Positions 10,777 through 19,579 of a DNA stretch of 64,000 nucleotides are shown one piece after another. A program made the translations under genes and the position numbers. Source of the DNA: Bradyrhizobium sp. CCGUVB4N (lineage in GTDB: Bacteria; Pseudomonadota; Alphaproteobacteria; Rhizobiales; Xanthobacteraceae); NCBI RefSeq assembly GCF_024199945.1, contig NZ_JANADP010000001.1, forward strand, positions 62,001 through 126,000, read 5' to 3'. How positions within the stretch are numbered: the first letter of the stretch is position 1; each line of letters starts with the position of its first letter. The notes under the pieces are model-generated. The model searched no databases and was not told the DNA's origin. It saw only the letters and a program-made list of their open reading frames with translations.

Positions 10777-11784
10777 ATGGAACAGCGCAAACTCGGTTCG
10801 ACCGGCCCCAACGTCTCAGCCCTCGGCCTCGGCTGCATGGGCATGTCGGAGGTCTACGGCCCCGCCGATCGCGGCGAGGCCATCGCCACGGTTCATGCCG
10901 CGATCGATGCAGGGATCACACTGCTCGACACCGGCGATTTCTACGCCATGGGTCACAACGAGATGCTGCTGCGCGAAGCACTGGCGAACGTGCCGCGCGA
11001 AAAAGTGCAGATCAGCGTGAAGTATGGCGCGCTGCGCGGGCCCGCCGGTGATTTCATCGGCATGGACACGCGGCCGGCCGCGACCAAGAATTTTCTGGCC
11101 TATTCATTGCCACGCCTCGGCACCGACTACATCGACGTCTACCGGCCGGCGCGGCTCGATCCCAGCATTCCGATCGAGGAGACGATCGGTGGTCTCGCCG
11201 ATCTCGTGAAGGCTGGCTACGTCAGGCATATCGGCCTGTCCGAGGTCGGCTCCGACACCATCCGCCGCGCGCACGCGGTGCATCCGATCGTCGATCTCCA
11301 GATCGAATATTCGCTGATCGAGCGCGGCATTGAGCGCGACATCCTGGAAACCTGCCGTGAGCTCGGCATCGCCATCACCGCCTATGGTGTGCTGGCGCGC
11401 GGCCTCATCAGCGGTCATTGGTCGAAAGAATCAGGCAAGACCGGCCGCGACTACCGGCTGATGACGCCGCGCTTTCAGGGCGCGAACCTCGTCGCCAATC
11501 TCGCGCTGGTGGAACAGCTGCGGACGATCGCCGGCGAGATCGGTGCAACGCCGGCGCAGGTCGCAATCGCCTGGGTCGCAGCCCAGGGCAGGGAGATCGT
11601 GCCGCTGGTCGGCGCGCGCACCCGCAATCGCCTCAGCGAAGCGCTTGGATCGACCACGGTGACGTTGACGCCGGCGCATCTGGCCGCACTGGCAAAGGCC
11701 TTCCCGCCGAATGTCGCCGCCGGCACGCGCTATGCGGCCGAGCAGATGGCGCATCTCGACAGCGAGAAGCCGGCCAGCAAGTAA
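10777..11784 (+). CDS. aldo/keto reductase
   Basis: NADPH-dependent oxidoreductase of the (alpha/beta)8 aldo/keto reductase family, 335 residues. Asp51, Tyr56 (DTGDFYAMGHNE) and Lys82 (ISVKYG) of the catalytic tetrad are present. The fourth residue, normally His in the YQHRVDP segment, is Ala125 here (VYRPARLDP). The start ATG at 10777 follows a GAGGAGA ribosome site and begins the conserved MEQRKLGSTG. It is divergent from a LysR regulator and convergent with the MoeB-like gene, with only 6 bp between them. Substrate is unknown. Confidence 0.9.
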   Translation: MEQRKLGSTGPNVSALGLGCMGMSEVYGPADRGEAIATVHAAIDAGITLLDTGDFYAMGHNEMLLREALANVPREKVQISVKYGALRGPAGDFIGMDTRPAATKNFLAYSLPRLGTDYIDVYRPARLDPSIPIEETIGGLADLVKAGYVRHIGLSEVGSDTIRRAHAVHPIVDLQIEYSLIERGIERDILETCRELGIAITAYGVLARGLISGHWSKESGKTGRDYRLMTPRFQGANLVANLALVEQLRTIAGEIGATPAQVAIAWVAAQGREIVPLVGARTRNRLSEALGSTTVTLTPAHLAALAKAFPPNVAAGTRYAAEQMAHLDSEKPASK

Positions 11785-11790
11785 CGGCGA

Positions 11791-12594
11791 TCAGGTGCGA
11801 TGGGCGCTGAGATCGGTGATCACAGGCCCGTCGCCATTGAGCGGATTGGCCGGATCGCGCGCGTAACGCAGCGTCTCGAAGCGCATCGCGCGCGCATCGA
11901 TCATCAGGAGGCGACCGACCAGGCCGTCACCGAAGCCGACGATCTCGCGGATCGCCTCCAGCGCCATCATCGAGCCCATCACGCCCGCAAGCGCGCCCAT
12001 GACGCCGGCCTCGGCGCAGGCCGGCACGGTGCCGGGCGGCGGCGCCTCCGGGAACAGGCAGCGATAGGTCGGGTTGAATTCGCCCTGCTCGTTCGTCTCA
12101 TGCGCGCGGATGGTGGTGAGCGAGCCGTCGAAGGTGCCGAGCGCCGCGGTGATCAGCGGCCGCTTCGCGAAGAAGCAGGCATCCGAGACCAGATAGCGCG
12201 TCGAGAAATTGTCGGACCCATCGAGCACGAGGTCATAGTCACCGATCAGCGAGAGCGCATTGTCGGCATTGAGCCAGGTGGCATGGCCGACGAAGCGGAC
12301 ATGCGGATTGAGCGCCGCAATCCGCTCGGCCGCGCTCTCGACCTTGTGCCGGCCGATGTCGGGCGTCGTGTGGATCACCTGGCGCTGGAGATTCGACAGC
12401 GACACGACGTCGTCATCGACCACGCCGAGCGTTCCGATACCGGCGGCAGCCAGATACATCAGAGCCGGCGCGCCGAGCCCGCCTGCGCCGATCACCAGCG
12501 CAGAGGCGCGCTTCAGCGCGGCCTGGCCAGGGCCGCCGACGTCGCGCAGCACGATATGGCGGGCATAGCGTTCGAGTTCGTCCGGGCTCAGCAT
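11791..12594 (-). CDS. HesA/MoeB/ThiF family adenylyltransferase
   Basis: E1-like enzyme of 267 residues that adenylates the C-terminal glycine of a sulfur-carrier protein (MoaD or ThiS) for molybdopterin or thiamine synthesis. The ATP loop GAGGLGAPALMYLAAAGIG is at about residues 36-55, followed by VVDDDVVSLSNLQRQ. The paired Cys-x-x-Cys zinc ligands of E. coli MoeB are not complete: the first pair reads TYRC and the C-terminal pair is absent. The start at 12594 (MLSPDELERYARH) is the family start. Which carrier it serves cannot be told here. Confidence 0.88.
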   Translation of the reverse strand: MLSPDELERYARHIVLRDVGGPGQAALKRASALVIGAGGLGAPALMYLAAAGIGTLGVVDDDVVSLSNLQRQVIHTTPDIGRHKVESAAERIAALNPHVRFVGHATWLNADNALSLIGDYDLVLDGSDNFSTRYLVSDACFFAKRPLITAALGTFDGSLTTIRAHETNEQGEFNPTYRCLFPEAPPPGTVPACAEAGVMGALAGVMGSMMALEAIREIVGFGDGLVGRLLMIDARAMRFETLRYARDPANPLNGDGPVITDLSAHRT

Positions 12595-12612
12595 CGTCGT
12601 ACGTTCCTCTCC

Positions 12613-12724
12613 ACCCTCATGGTGAGGAGGCGCGCAGCGCCGTCTCGAACCATGCAGGCCCCGCTGCGGTAGCCCGGCCTTCATCCTTGGAGACGCCGCT
12701 TCGCGGCTTCTCAGGATGAGGGTC
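12613..12724. repeat. palindromic repeat, family with 9636-9747
   Basis: Imperfect palindrome from ACCCTCATGGTGAGGAGG to CTCAGGATGAGGGT between divergent genes. Its left half is nearly identical, in inverse orientation, to the right half of the repeat at 9636-9747. The internal TTCGCGGCTTCTC stem is variable. Confidence 0.75.
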
Positions 12725-12808
12725 AACACCTGAACCACCTCAACATTGTTCGCGACCAACGAGATGTGCTTCAATGGCAGCGCGTTCAATGGGCTGGCTG
12801 GATTTGTC

Positions 12809-14170
12809 ATGAGATCGATGCTTGCGGCAACACTGATGTTGGCGTCTGCCACAGGCGCCGGCGCCCAGATGACGACGCCACAGGTCCCCGGCACCAAGCC
12901 GAAAGTGGTCCAGACCGTTCCGATCAGGCCGCCCGCCCTGCAAACGCCGTCGGAAACCGCGGACGGGATGGCGCAGGCCGAGCGGCTGTCGCTCCAGTCC
13001 GACCTCGCATGGGTCGGCGAATATAACGGCGCCATCACCGGCGACGTCAGCTCGCGCATGGTCGACGCCATCAAGGGGTACCAGAAGGCCAAGGGCGGCA
13101 AGCCCACCGGCGTGCTCAATCCGCAGGAGCGCGCCGCGCTCGCCGAAACCGCACGGCGCAAGCAGGACAGCGTCGGCTGGAAAATCGTGACAGAAATGAC
13201 CAGCGGTGCGCGGCTCGGCATTCCCTCGAAGCTGGTGCCGCAGCAGGCCACGGACGCCAACGGCTCGAAATGGAGCTCGCCGACCGGAACGGTGCAGGTG
13301 CTGCTCAGCCGCCGCAAGGAGGCGAACCCGACGACCGCAAAACTCGCGGACGCCGAGAAGAAGGAGCCGGCCGGACGCAAGGTCGACTACACCGTGGTGA
13401 AGCCTGACTTCTTCGTGCTGTCGGGATTGCAGGGCCTGAAGAAGTTTTACGTGCGCGGCACCTTCAAGGGCGACGAAGTCCGCATCATGACGATCTTGTA
13501 CGACCAGGCGACCGAGAACACGGTCGAGCCGGTCGTGATCGCGATGTCGAGCGCGTTCAACGCGTTTCCAACGGGACCGCAAGCCGGACCGCCACCACGC
13601 AAGACCGTCGAATACGGCACCGGCATCGTCGTCAGCGACGACGGCGCGATTCTGGCCGACCGTCTCGTCACCGATAGTTGCCTCGCGATCACCATCGGCG
13701 GCTACGGCAATGCCGATCGTCTCGCCGAGGACAAGGAACACGATCTCGCACTGCTGCACATCTATGGCGCGCGCGGCCTAAAGCCGCTCAGCCTCGCGAC
13801 CGGCGCAGCGAAGACGAGCGTCGATGTCGTCGGCATCGCCGATCCGCAGAGCCAAGGCGGCGCGACCGGTGTGTCGAGCGTCAAGGGCGCGCTGGCATCG
13901 CTTGGCGGCGGCGATTCTGTGCTGTCCCCACCACCCGCCGTCGGCTTCTCCGGCAGCCCGGCCATCGACGGCGACGGCAAGTTTGCAGGCGTCGCACTGC
14001 TGAAGCCGGCGATGGTCGCAGGACCTGCAGCATCCGTGCCCGCGTCGCAATCGGTCATGGTCGCTGCGGAGACGGTGCGCGATTTCCTGAAGGCGAACGC
14101 CGTCACCGCCAACGGCACGTCGACCGATGCGAAAGCCGCCGTCGTGCGCGTGATCTGCGTGCGGAAGTAA
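12809..14170 (+). CDS. exported peptidoglycan-binding / trypsin-like protein, catalytic His missing
   Basis: Secreted protein of 453 residues with a signal peptide (MRSMLAATLMLASATGAGAQ, cleavage near 20). A short peptidoglycan-binding-like helical region follows at about 58-112 (YNGAITGDVSSRMVDAIKGYQ). The C-terminal half (from about 266) looks like a trypsin-fold protease: GTGIVVSDDGAILA, HDLALLHI with Asp312, and VGFSGSPAID with Ser381. The His expected in the ILTxxHVV position is Leu286 (ILADRLVTDS), so it is probably not an active protease. The start at 12809 places the signal peptide first. Function unknown. Confidence 0.75.
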   Translation: MRSMLAATLMLASATGAGAQMTTPQVPGTKPKVVQTVPIRPPALQTPSETADGMAQAERLSLQSDLAWVGEYNGAITGDVSSRMVDAIKGYQKAKGGKPTGVLNPQERAALAETARRKQDSVGWKIVTEMTSGARLGIPSKLVPQQATDANGSKWSSPTGTVQVLLSRRKEANPTTAKLADAEKKEPAGRKVDYTVVKPDFFVLSGLQGLKKFYVRGTFKGDEVRIMTILYDQATENTVEPVVIAMSSAFNAFPTGPQAGPPPRKTVEYGTGIVVSDDGAILADRLVTDSCLAITIGGYGNADRLAEDKEHDLALLHIYGARGLKPLSLATGAAKTSVDVVGIADPQSQGGATGVSSVKGALASLGGGDSVLSPPPAVGFSGSPAIDGDGKFAGVALLKPAMVAGPAASVPASQSVMVAAETVRDFLKANAVTANGTSTDAKAAVVRVICVRK

Positions 14171-14190
14171 GCCGGGCGACAATCACAACT

Positions 14191-14331
14191 CTCGTGTCCC
14201 GGACGCGGTGCGGCATGAAATGCCGCTCCGCTGAGCCGGGACCCATGCATTCACAAATTCCGTTCGTCCGGCTTTCTGGGCCCCGGCTCTGCAGCGCACC
14301 GCTGCGTGATGCGCTGCGTCCGGGACACGAG
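14191..14331. repeat. long palindromic repeat, copy 1 of 3
   Basis: Perfect 16-bp outer arms CTCGTGTCCCGGACGC (14191-14206) and complement (14316-14331) enclose a variable centre with GAGCCGGGACCCA and GGGCCCCGGCTC inner arms. Related copies lie at 28812-28948 and 37386-37512. It fills the gap between convergent genes and may terminate both. Confidence 0.8.
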
Positions 14332-14332
14332 A

Positions 14333-16000
14333 CTAGGCGAGCCTGAACCTGATCCCGGCCTTCGCGAGCCCGCCCGAAATCCCGACCGGCGTGCCATCGG
14401 CGCGCCAGCAGGCCGCACCGGTCATGGTGCCGTCATCGTGGAAGGCGATGCCGTTCATGCCGCCGGCGACCGTGGCAACGGGCTGCACCTGGTGGCCGAG
14501 CGCTGCAAGCCTGGTTCGCACGGCCTGCTCCACCTCCAGCGCATTGCCCTCGGTCCAGACCCGCGGCGCTTCGACCGCTTCCTGCAGGCTCATGCCATGG
14601 TCGATCAGATTGACCAGCGCCTGCATCGCGCTCGGGAAGATGCGCTTGCCGCCGGGCAAGCCGAGCGCGTAGCGCAGCTTGCCGTCGCGGAGCGCCATCA
14701 TCGGCGACATCGAGGTCGTCACACGCTTGCCAGGCGCGAGCGATAACGCATGGCCGGGGCGCGGATCGAACAGGTTCATGTAATTGTTGGCGATGGCCCC
14801 CAGCCCCGGGATCATGATCTTGGCGCCGAACAGATTGTTGATGGTCTGCGTGGTCGCGACCACGTTGCCGAAACTATCCGCCGCCGTCATGTGCGTGGTG
14901 TGCGCGCTTTCGAGCTGAGTCACGCCCGCGCCAAAAGCCTGCGCCCGCGCCGGATCGATCGTGCGGCGGCGCTCCTCCGCATAGGCCTTTGACGTCAGCT
15001 TCTCCACGGGCACGCCGACATAGTCAGGGTCGCCGCTGGCGGCGGCGCGGTCGGCGAAGGCGATCTTCAGGACCTCGGCCAGGCAATGGATGGTCTCCGG
15101 TGTGCCGAAGCCGAGGCCACCGATGTCGTAGCCTTCAAGGATGTTCAGCATCTGCGCTATATGCACGCCGGAGGCGGCTGGCGGCGGCGGCCCGAAAATG
15201 GTCCAGCCGCGATAGTCGGCGCGGATCGGCCGCCGCTCGACAGTCTTGTAGTTGGTCAGATCGTTGCGGCGGATGAAGCCGCCGGCTTTCTCCATGTAGT
15301 CGGCGAGGATGTCGCCGAGCGGCCCCTCGTAGAGAGCCTTCTCTCCGTGGTCGGCGATGTAACGCAGCGTCTCGGCATATTCAGCCTGTACGACGCGCTC
15401 GCCGACCTTCAAGGGCTCTCCGTCAGGCAGAAAAATCGCCGCGATCGGCTTGTCCTTGCGCATCGCGGCGGCGCTCTCGCTGATGCATTCGTGCAAGTAA
15501 GGCGTCGCCGCATAGCCGCGCGCGGCGTGCTTGATCGCGGGCTGCATGACGTCGGCGAGCGACATGGTGCCGAACCTTTGCTGCGTCTCGCACCAGGCTT
15601 TCAGCGAGCCCGGCGTGGCGACGGCCTTCGGGCCATTGAGGTTCTCGTTGCCGACGGTGTCGAACACGTCATGGGCCGAGCCCGGCCTGGAGGTGTAGGT
15701 GGTGTCGCGCACCGAAGCGGGCACCGTGCTCTGGCCGTCGATGAAGCGGTGGCTGCCGTCGGCCAGCCGGATATGCGCCATGCCGCCGCCGATGATGCCG
15801 ACCATCATCGGCTCGACCACGGTCAGCGTGAACAGGGTCGCGATCGCGGCATCGACGGCGTTGCCGCCGGCCGCGAGCATCTCGGCCCCGGCGCTGGAGG
15901 CCAGGGGATGGTTGCTCACCACCATGCCGCGGCTCGAGACCGCCGGCATCTTCTGGCATTCAAAGGTGGTTGCCGTCCGGTCGCGCCAATTGCCGCTCAT
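14333..16000 (-). CDS. ggt: gamma-glutamyltransferase
   Basis: N-terminal-nucleophile hydrolase that cleaves glutathione and other gamma-glutamyl compounds; the precursor of 555 residues self-cleaves into two subunits. The nucleophile threonine is in SAHTTHMTAADSFGNVV, and glycine-rich GGGMAHIRLADG and PPPPAASGVHIAQMLN segments are typical. No clear signal peptide is seen at the chosen start MSGNWRDRTAT (16000); a longer in-frame start at 16039 is possible. Some members of this branch act on other amides, so the substrate is not certain. Confidence 0.9.
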   Translation of the reverse strand: MSGNWRDRTATTFECQKMPAVSSRGMVVSNHPLASSAGAEMLAAGGNAVDAAIATLFTLTVVEPMMVGIIGGGMAHIRLADGSHRFIDGQSTVPASVRDTTYTSRPGSAHDVFDTVGNENLNGPKAVATPGSLKAWCETQQRFGTMSLADVMQPAIKHAARGYAATPYLHECISESAAAMRKDKPIAAIFLPDGEPLKVGERVVQAEYAETLRYIADHGEKALYEGPLGDILADYMEKAGGFIRRNDLTNYKTVERRPIRADYRGWTIFGPPPPAASGVHIAQMLNILEGYDIGGLGFGTPETIHCLAEVLKIAFADRAAASGDPDYVGVPVEKLTSKAYAEERRRTIDPARAQAFGAGVTQLESAHTTHMTAADSFGNVVATTQTINNLFGAKIMIPGLGAIANNYMNLFDPRPGHALSLAPGKRVTTSMSPMMALRDGKLRYALGLPGGKRIFPSAMQALVNLIDHGMSLQEAVEAPRVWTEGNALEVEQAVRTRLAALGHQVQPVATVAGGMNGIAFHDDGTMTGAACWRADGTPVGISGGLAKAGIRFRLA

Positions 16001-16243
16001 CCCACTCACCCTTCCGATGCAAGGCGGCGAGCACACCATGCGCGCGATAATGGGTCCAGTGTTGGTACGGATTGGCTGGCATTCCCGATTCTGCCATCAT
16101 TGTTACCGTTGATTCGGACATCCGCGGTCCCCTTTGGATCGGGCAGGGCACGTCCTGAGCGAGAAGAGCTCAGCATCGAGAAGCGATGCACGTTCGCGTG
16201 GCGTTACTCCCAGACCCTGGCAATCCAAAGGAATCCTCTTCCA

Positions 16244-16981
16244 ATGCATACGATCGTACTGGCCACCCAAAAGGGCGGCAGCGGCAAGAGCACGCTTGCC
16301 ATCGGCCTCGCGCTGGCTGCCAAGCAGGCCGGCTTCACCGTTCGCCTGATCGAGACCGACCCGCAGGGCACCCTGTCGAACTGGGCCCGCCGCCGCAACA
16401 ACGACGATGTCGTCGTCGAGCCGATCTATCACGCCGCCGATTTCGAGCCGCGGCTAAAGATGCTGGCCGGGAGCGGCCTCCAGCTCGCAATCGTCGACAC
16501 CGCGGCCGGCCTCAGCGCCGTGACCACCGCTGCGATCCGCTATTCCGACCTCTGCCTGATCCCGGCCCGCCCCAGCGTCGCCGACATCGAGGCCACCGTC
16601 TCCACCCTCAGCGTCGCGCGCGCCTGGAAGCGTCCCTACAGCTTCGTGCTGAACCAGACGCCGATCCGCGGCCAGCGCATCGACAACTCCGCCAACGCGC
16701 TCGGCGAGGAAGCCGCGCTCGATCTCACCGAGGTGCTCGCGCGCCCCATGATCGTGATGCGCAACGACCACCAGGACTCACTCGCCTCGGGCCTCGCCGT
16801 CAGCGAGTTCGCGCCGAACGGCAAGTCGACCGAGGAAATCCGCGGCCTCTGGCGCTGGGTCGAGACCCGTCTCGACCTCTCCGCCGGCAGTCTGCTGATC
16901 GATCAGGTCATGTCGGCGGCGAACGGAATGCTGCATGCCGCGGCCGAGATTTCGGCGGACGAAACTGTTCTGGCGTCCTGA
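16244..16981 (+). CDS. orphan ParA family ATPase
   Basis: MinD/ParA-type P-loop ATPase of 245 residues. The deviant Walker A motif KGGSGKST with its signature lysine is at residues 10-17, and ETDPQGTLSNWARR and VDTAAGLS mark the switch regions. It starts MHTIVLATQKGG after an AAGGA ribosome site. No parB or minCE gene is near, so it is not the chromosomal parAB pair; such orphan ParAs position cargo such as chemoreceptor arrays, carboxysomes or plasmids in other bacteria. Its cargo here is unknown. Confidence 0.88.
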   Translation: MHTIVLATQKGGSGKSTLAIGLALAAKQAGFTVRLIETDPQGTLSNWARRRNNDDVVVEPIYHAADFEPRLKMLAGSGLQLAIVDTAAGLSAVTTAAIRYSDLCLIPARPSVADIEATVSTLSVARAWKRPYSFVLNQTPIRGQRIDNSANALGEEAALDLTEVLARPMIVMRNDHQDSLASGLAVSEFAPNGKSTEEIRGLWRWVETRLDLSAGSLLIDQVMSAANGMLHAAAEISADETVLAS

Positions 16982-17094
16982 GCGGGGCGATCGCTCAAGG
17001 CCCGGACGGGCTCTTCGCCATCCAGTGAATGAGCCCAGGCGACGAAGCAATCCGACCACCAGCCCGGCCGGATTGCTTCGCGTCGCGTTTTGTT

Positions 17095-17118
17095 GAAAAC
17101 AACCCCATGCACAGTAGA
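17095..17118. repeat. 24-bp dispersed repeat, copy 1
   Basis: A 24-bp stretch that starts GAAAACAACCCCATG and ends CACAGTAGA is identical to 56752-56775. It lies in the 309-bp gap between the convergent parA-like gene and the acetyltransferase (16982-17290), which otherwise holds only the palindrome at 17197-17285. Confidence 0.8.
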
Positions 17119-17196
17119 ACCGCTCGCGGCCGAGCTATCCCGGCGGCGGCGCGTAGACGTTTGAATCATCGGGGAAAACGGAGCTACGCCAGCTTT

Positions 17197-17285
17197 CGTA
17201 GCCCGGATGGAGCGCAGCCCAATCCGGGGCACCTGCATCCGCCGCGCGAAGATCCCGGATTTCGCTGCGCTCCATCCGGGCTACG
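17197..17285. repeat. palindromic repeat with 21-bp perfect arms
   Basis: Outer arms at 17197-17217 and 17265-17285 are perfect complements over 21 bp (core GTAGCCCGGATGGAGCGCAG), with a 47-bp centre. This GTAGCCCGGATGG type is a common palindromic repeat of rhizobial genomes (from memory). It lies between convergent genes. Confidence 0.8.
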
Positions 17286-17290
17286 GCACT

Positions 17291-17848
17291 TCAATCAAGC
17301 CGCCGGCCGAGCCAGGCCTCACGCCGCACGATCCACTTCTCCGACTTCGTCTGCCCATCGTGATGCGCAAGCTCGATGAGGCCGACGAATTCCGCGCCGG
17401 TCTTCTGCTTGACCCGGCGCGAGCCTTCGTTGGTCGCGGCGTTGCAGACGTAGAAATGATCGAGGCCGAGCGTGAGAAAAGCGAAATCGTTCATCGCGGC
17501 GATCGCCTCCGTCATCAATCCCCGTCGCCAGTAAGGCTCGGCCAACCAGAAACCGCGATTGCCTTTCAGACCTTTGGCGCGAGGCCGCAGATGAATAATT
17601 CCGATCGCCTCGCCATCGCTGCCCTTCAGCACCAGCACCCAGAGATGGATCTCCTCGCCGGCTGCGATCTTGTCGAGCTGTGTTCTGACGAATGTCTCCG
17701 CACCATCGGCAGGATATGGCCAGGGCACGACAGTCGAGAGATGCCGGATGATATTCCAATTGTCGAAATGACGCTGGATCGCCGGCGCGTCCGACATTGC
17801 GAGCGGGCGCAGGATCAGGCGTTCGGTCTCAAGCTGCGGCGTCGGCAT
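17291..17848 (-). CDS. GNAT family N-acetyltransferase (RimJ/RimL-like)
   Basis: Acetyltransferase of 185 residues from the RimJ/RimL branch, beginning with the typical TERLILRPLAMSDAPAIQRHF. The acetyl-CoA site appears as NRGFWLAEPYWRRGLMTEA, followed by VCNAATNEGSRRVKQKTGAEFVG. RimJ/RimL modify ribosomal protein N-termini in E. coli, but many members of this branch act on small molecules, so the substrate is open. It starts 6 bp after the mutM stop codon, so the two are probably cotranscribed. Confidence 0.85.
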   Translation of the reverse strand: MPTPQLETERLILRPLAMSDAPAIQRHFDNWNIIRHLSTVVPWPYPADGAETFVRTQLDKIAAGEEIHLWVLVLKGSDGEAIGIIHLRPRAKGLKGNRGFWLAEPYWRRGLMTEAIAAMNDFAFLTLGLDHFYVCNAATNEGSRRVKQKTGAEFVGLIELAHHDGQTKSEKWIVRREAWLGRRLD

Positions 17849-17854
17849 GACCTG

Positions 17855-18736
17855 CTACTTCTGGCACTTCGGACACCAGAAGGTCGAACGGCCGTTCTGG
17901 GTGAAGCGCTTGATCGTGCCGCCACAGCGCGGGGTGGCGCATTTCTCATCCTCGCGATCGTAGACCTTGAACGAGTGCTGGAAATAGCCGAGCTCGCCCG
18001 AGGTCTGGCGATGGTCGCGCAATGACGAGCCGCCGGCCTTGATGGCGTCGTTCAGCACGGTGTGGATGGCGCCGACCAATCGCTTCGCATGATCCGTCGC
18101 CTCGCCCTTCTTGGTCGACAGGGTCGCTGCGATCCGGCGCGGCGACAGATGCGAGCGGTGCAGGGCTTCGCAGACATAGATGTTGCCGAGGCCGGCCACG
18201 ACGCGCTGGTCGAGCAGCGCGGCCTTCAGGCTGGTGGTCTTGTCCTGGCAGGAGCGCGCCAGCATCGCGGCATCGAACGCATTGCCGAGCGGCTCGGGGC
18301 CAAGGTCGCGCAGCAGCGGCTCGTCGTCGAGTGCGTTGCGCGCGATCACTTTCATGTAACCGAAGCGGCGCGGATCATTGAAGACGATGTCGGCGCCCGA
18401 GGACATCCGAAACAGCACGTGGTCGTGCGCGGAATCCTTACCCTTGGGATAGTGAAACTCGCCGGGCGCGGCCTCGTTGTCCGGCTTGATGACGCGGAAC
18501 GAGCCCGACATGCCCAGATGCATCAGCAGCACGTCGCCGGAGGCGAGATCGGCCATGAGATATTTTGCACGGCGGCCGAGGCCCGTGACGACCTGTCCCT
18601 GGAGCCGGGCCACGAAGTCCGGCTGGAACGGAAAGCGCAAATCGGGCCGGCGGGCCTCCGCAACGACGATTTTCGCACCCTCCATGACGGGCTGAAGGCC
18701 GCGGCGGACAGTCTCGACTTCGGGCAATTCAGGCAT
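17855..18736 (-). CDS. mutM: formamidopyrimidine-DNA glycosylase MutM/Fpg
   Basis: Base-excision repair enzyme that removes 8-oxoguanine and formamidopyrimidines and nicks the site. It has 293 residues. The N-terminal catalytic Pro1-Glu2 is intact in [14 protein letters not shown]. The C-terminal zinc finger has the Cys-x4-Cys-x16-Cys-x2-Cys spacing (CATPRC to CPKC). The helix-two-turn-helix segment [20 protein letters not shown] is also present. It is divergent from ubiE with 81 bp between starts. Identification is firm. Confidence 0.97.
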   Translation of the reverse strand: MPELPEVETVRRGLQPVMEGAKIVVAEARRPDLRFPFQPDFVARLQGQVVTGLGRRAKYLMADLASGDVLLMHLGMSGSFRVIKPDNEAAPGEFHYPKGKDSAHDHVLFRMSSGADIVFNDPRRFGYMKVIARNALDDEPLLRDLGPEPLGNAFDAAMLARSCQDKTTSLKAALLDQRVVAGLGNIYVCEALHRSHLSPRRIAATLSTKKGEATDHAKRLVGAIHTVLNDAIKAGGSSLRDHRQTSGELGYFQHSFKVYDREDEKCATPRCGGTIKRFTQNGRSTFWCPKCQK

Positions 18737-18817
18737 GGTCAGGCATTCACCTTATGAGGGCGGTGTGATAGCGCCATTGCGGCGGCCGCGCTATGGTCGG
18801 CGCCGTGGAGTAGAGTA

Positions 18818-19579
18818 ATGGATCGGCCGGGCGAAACCACGCATTTTGGCTTCAAAGACGTTCCCCTGGGGGACAAGCAGACGCTGGTGAACGATGTGTT
18901 TCACAGCGTGGCGTCGCGCTATGACCTGATGAACGATTTGATGTCCGGTGGCCTGCACCGGGTCTGGAAGGACATCATGATCAACGCACTCGCCCCGCCC
19001 CGCGGCGACCGGCCGTTTGCGTTGCTCGACGTCGCCGGCGGCACCGGCGACATCTCGTTCCGGGCCGCCAAGGCGGCAGGTCCGGGCTTCCATGCCACCG
19101 TCTGCGACATCAATTCCGACATGCTGGCGGTGGGCCGCGAGCGCGCCGCCAAGCGCCATCTCGAAACCCAGGTCGATTTCGTCGAGGGCAATGCCGAAGC
19201 GCTCGCCTTCGCCGACCGCAGCTTCGATGCATATACGATCGCTTTCGGCATCCGCAACGTGCCCCAGATCGACAAGGCCCTGCGCGAGGCCTATCGCGTG
19301 TTGAAACCCGGCAGCCGCTTCCTGTGCCTGGAATTCTCCACCGTCGAGATGCCCGGCCTCGACAAGATCTATGATCTGTTCTCGTTCAAGGTGATCCCGC
19401 CGCTCGGCCGCATGGTCACGGGCGACGCCGAATCCTACCAGTATCTCGTCGAGTCGATCCGCAAGTTTCCGAAGCCGAATGCGTTCGCCGACATGATCCG
19501 CGACGCCGGCTTTTCCCGCGTCAGCTTTCAGACCCTGACCGGCGGCATCGTCGCACTGCATTCGGGCTGGCGTTTGTGA
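18818..19579 (+). CDS. ubiE: ubiquinone/menaquinone C-methyltransferase UbiE
   Basis: S-adenosylmethionine-dependent C-methyltransferase of ubiquinone (and menaquinone) synthesis, 253 residues. The SAM motif is [14 protein letters not shown], with the family markers [21 protein letters not shown] and [15 protein letters not shown]. Its stop codon overlaps the GTG start of ubiB by 4 bp, so the two quinone genes are translationally coupled. The order ubiE-ubiB-coaBC-dut is conserved in alphaproteobacteria. Confidence 0.97.
   Translation: MDRPGETTHFGFKDVPLGDKQTLVNDVFHSVASRYDLMNDLMSGGLHRVWKDIMINALAPPRGDRPFALLDVAGGTGDISFRAAKAAGPGFHATVCDINSDMLAVGRERAAKRHLETQVDFVEGNAEALAFADRSFDAYTIAFGIRNVPQIDKALREAYRVLKPGSRFLCLEFSTVEMPGLDKIYDLFSFKVIPPLGRMVTGDAESYQYLVESIRKFPKPNAFADMIRDAGFSRVSFQTLTGGIVALHSGWRL

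Noticed and set aside
15960..16121. Short minus-strand frame (start MSESTVTMMAESG) overlapping the ggt start, with a possible AGGGGA ribosome site
   Set aside because: It is only 53 codons, overlaps ggt by 41 bp in another frame and has no recognisable domain. It could be a leader peptide but the evidence is too weak.
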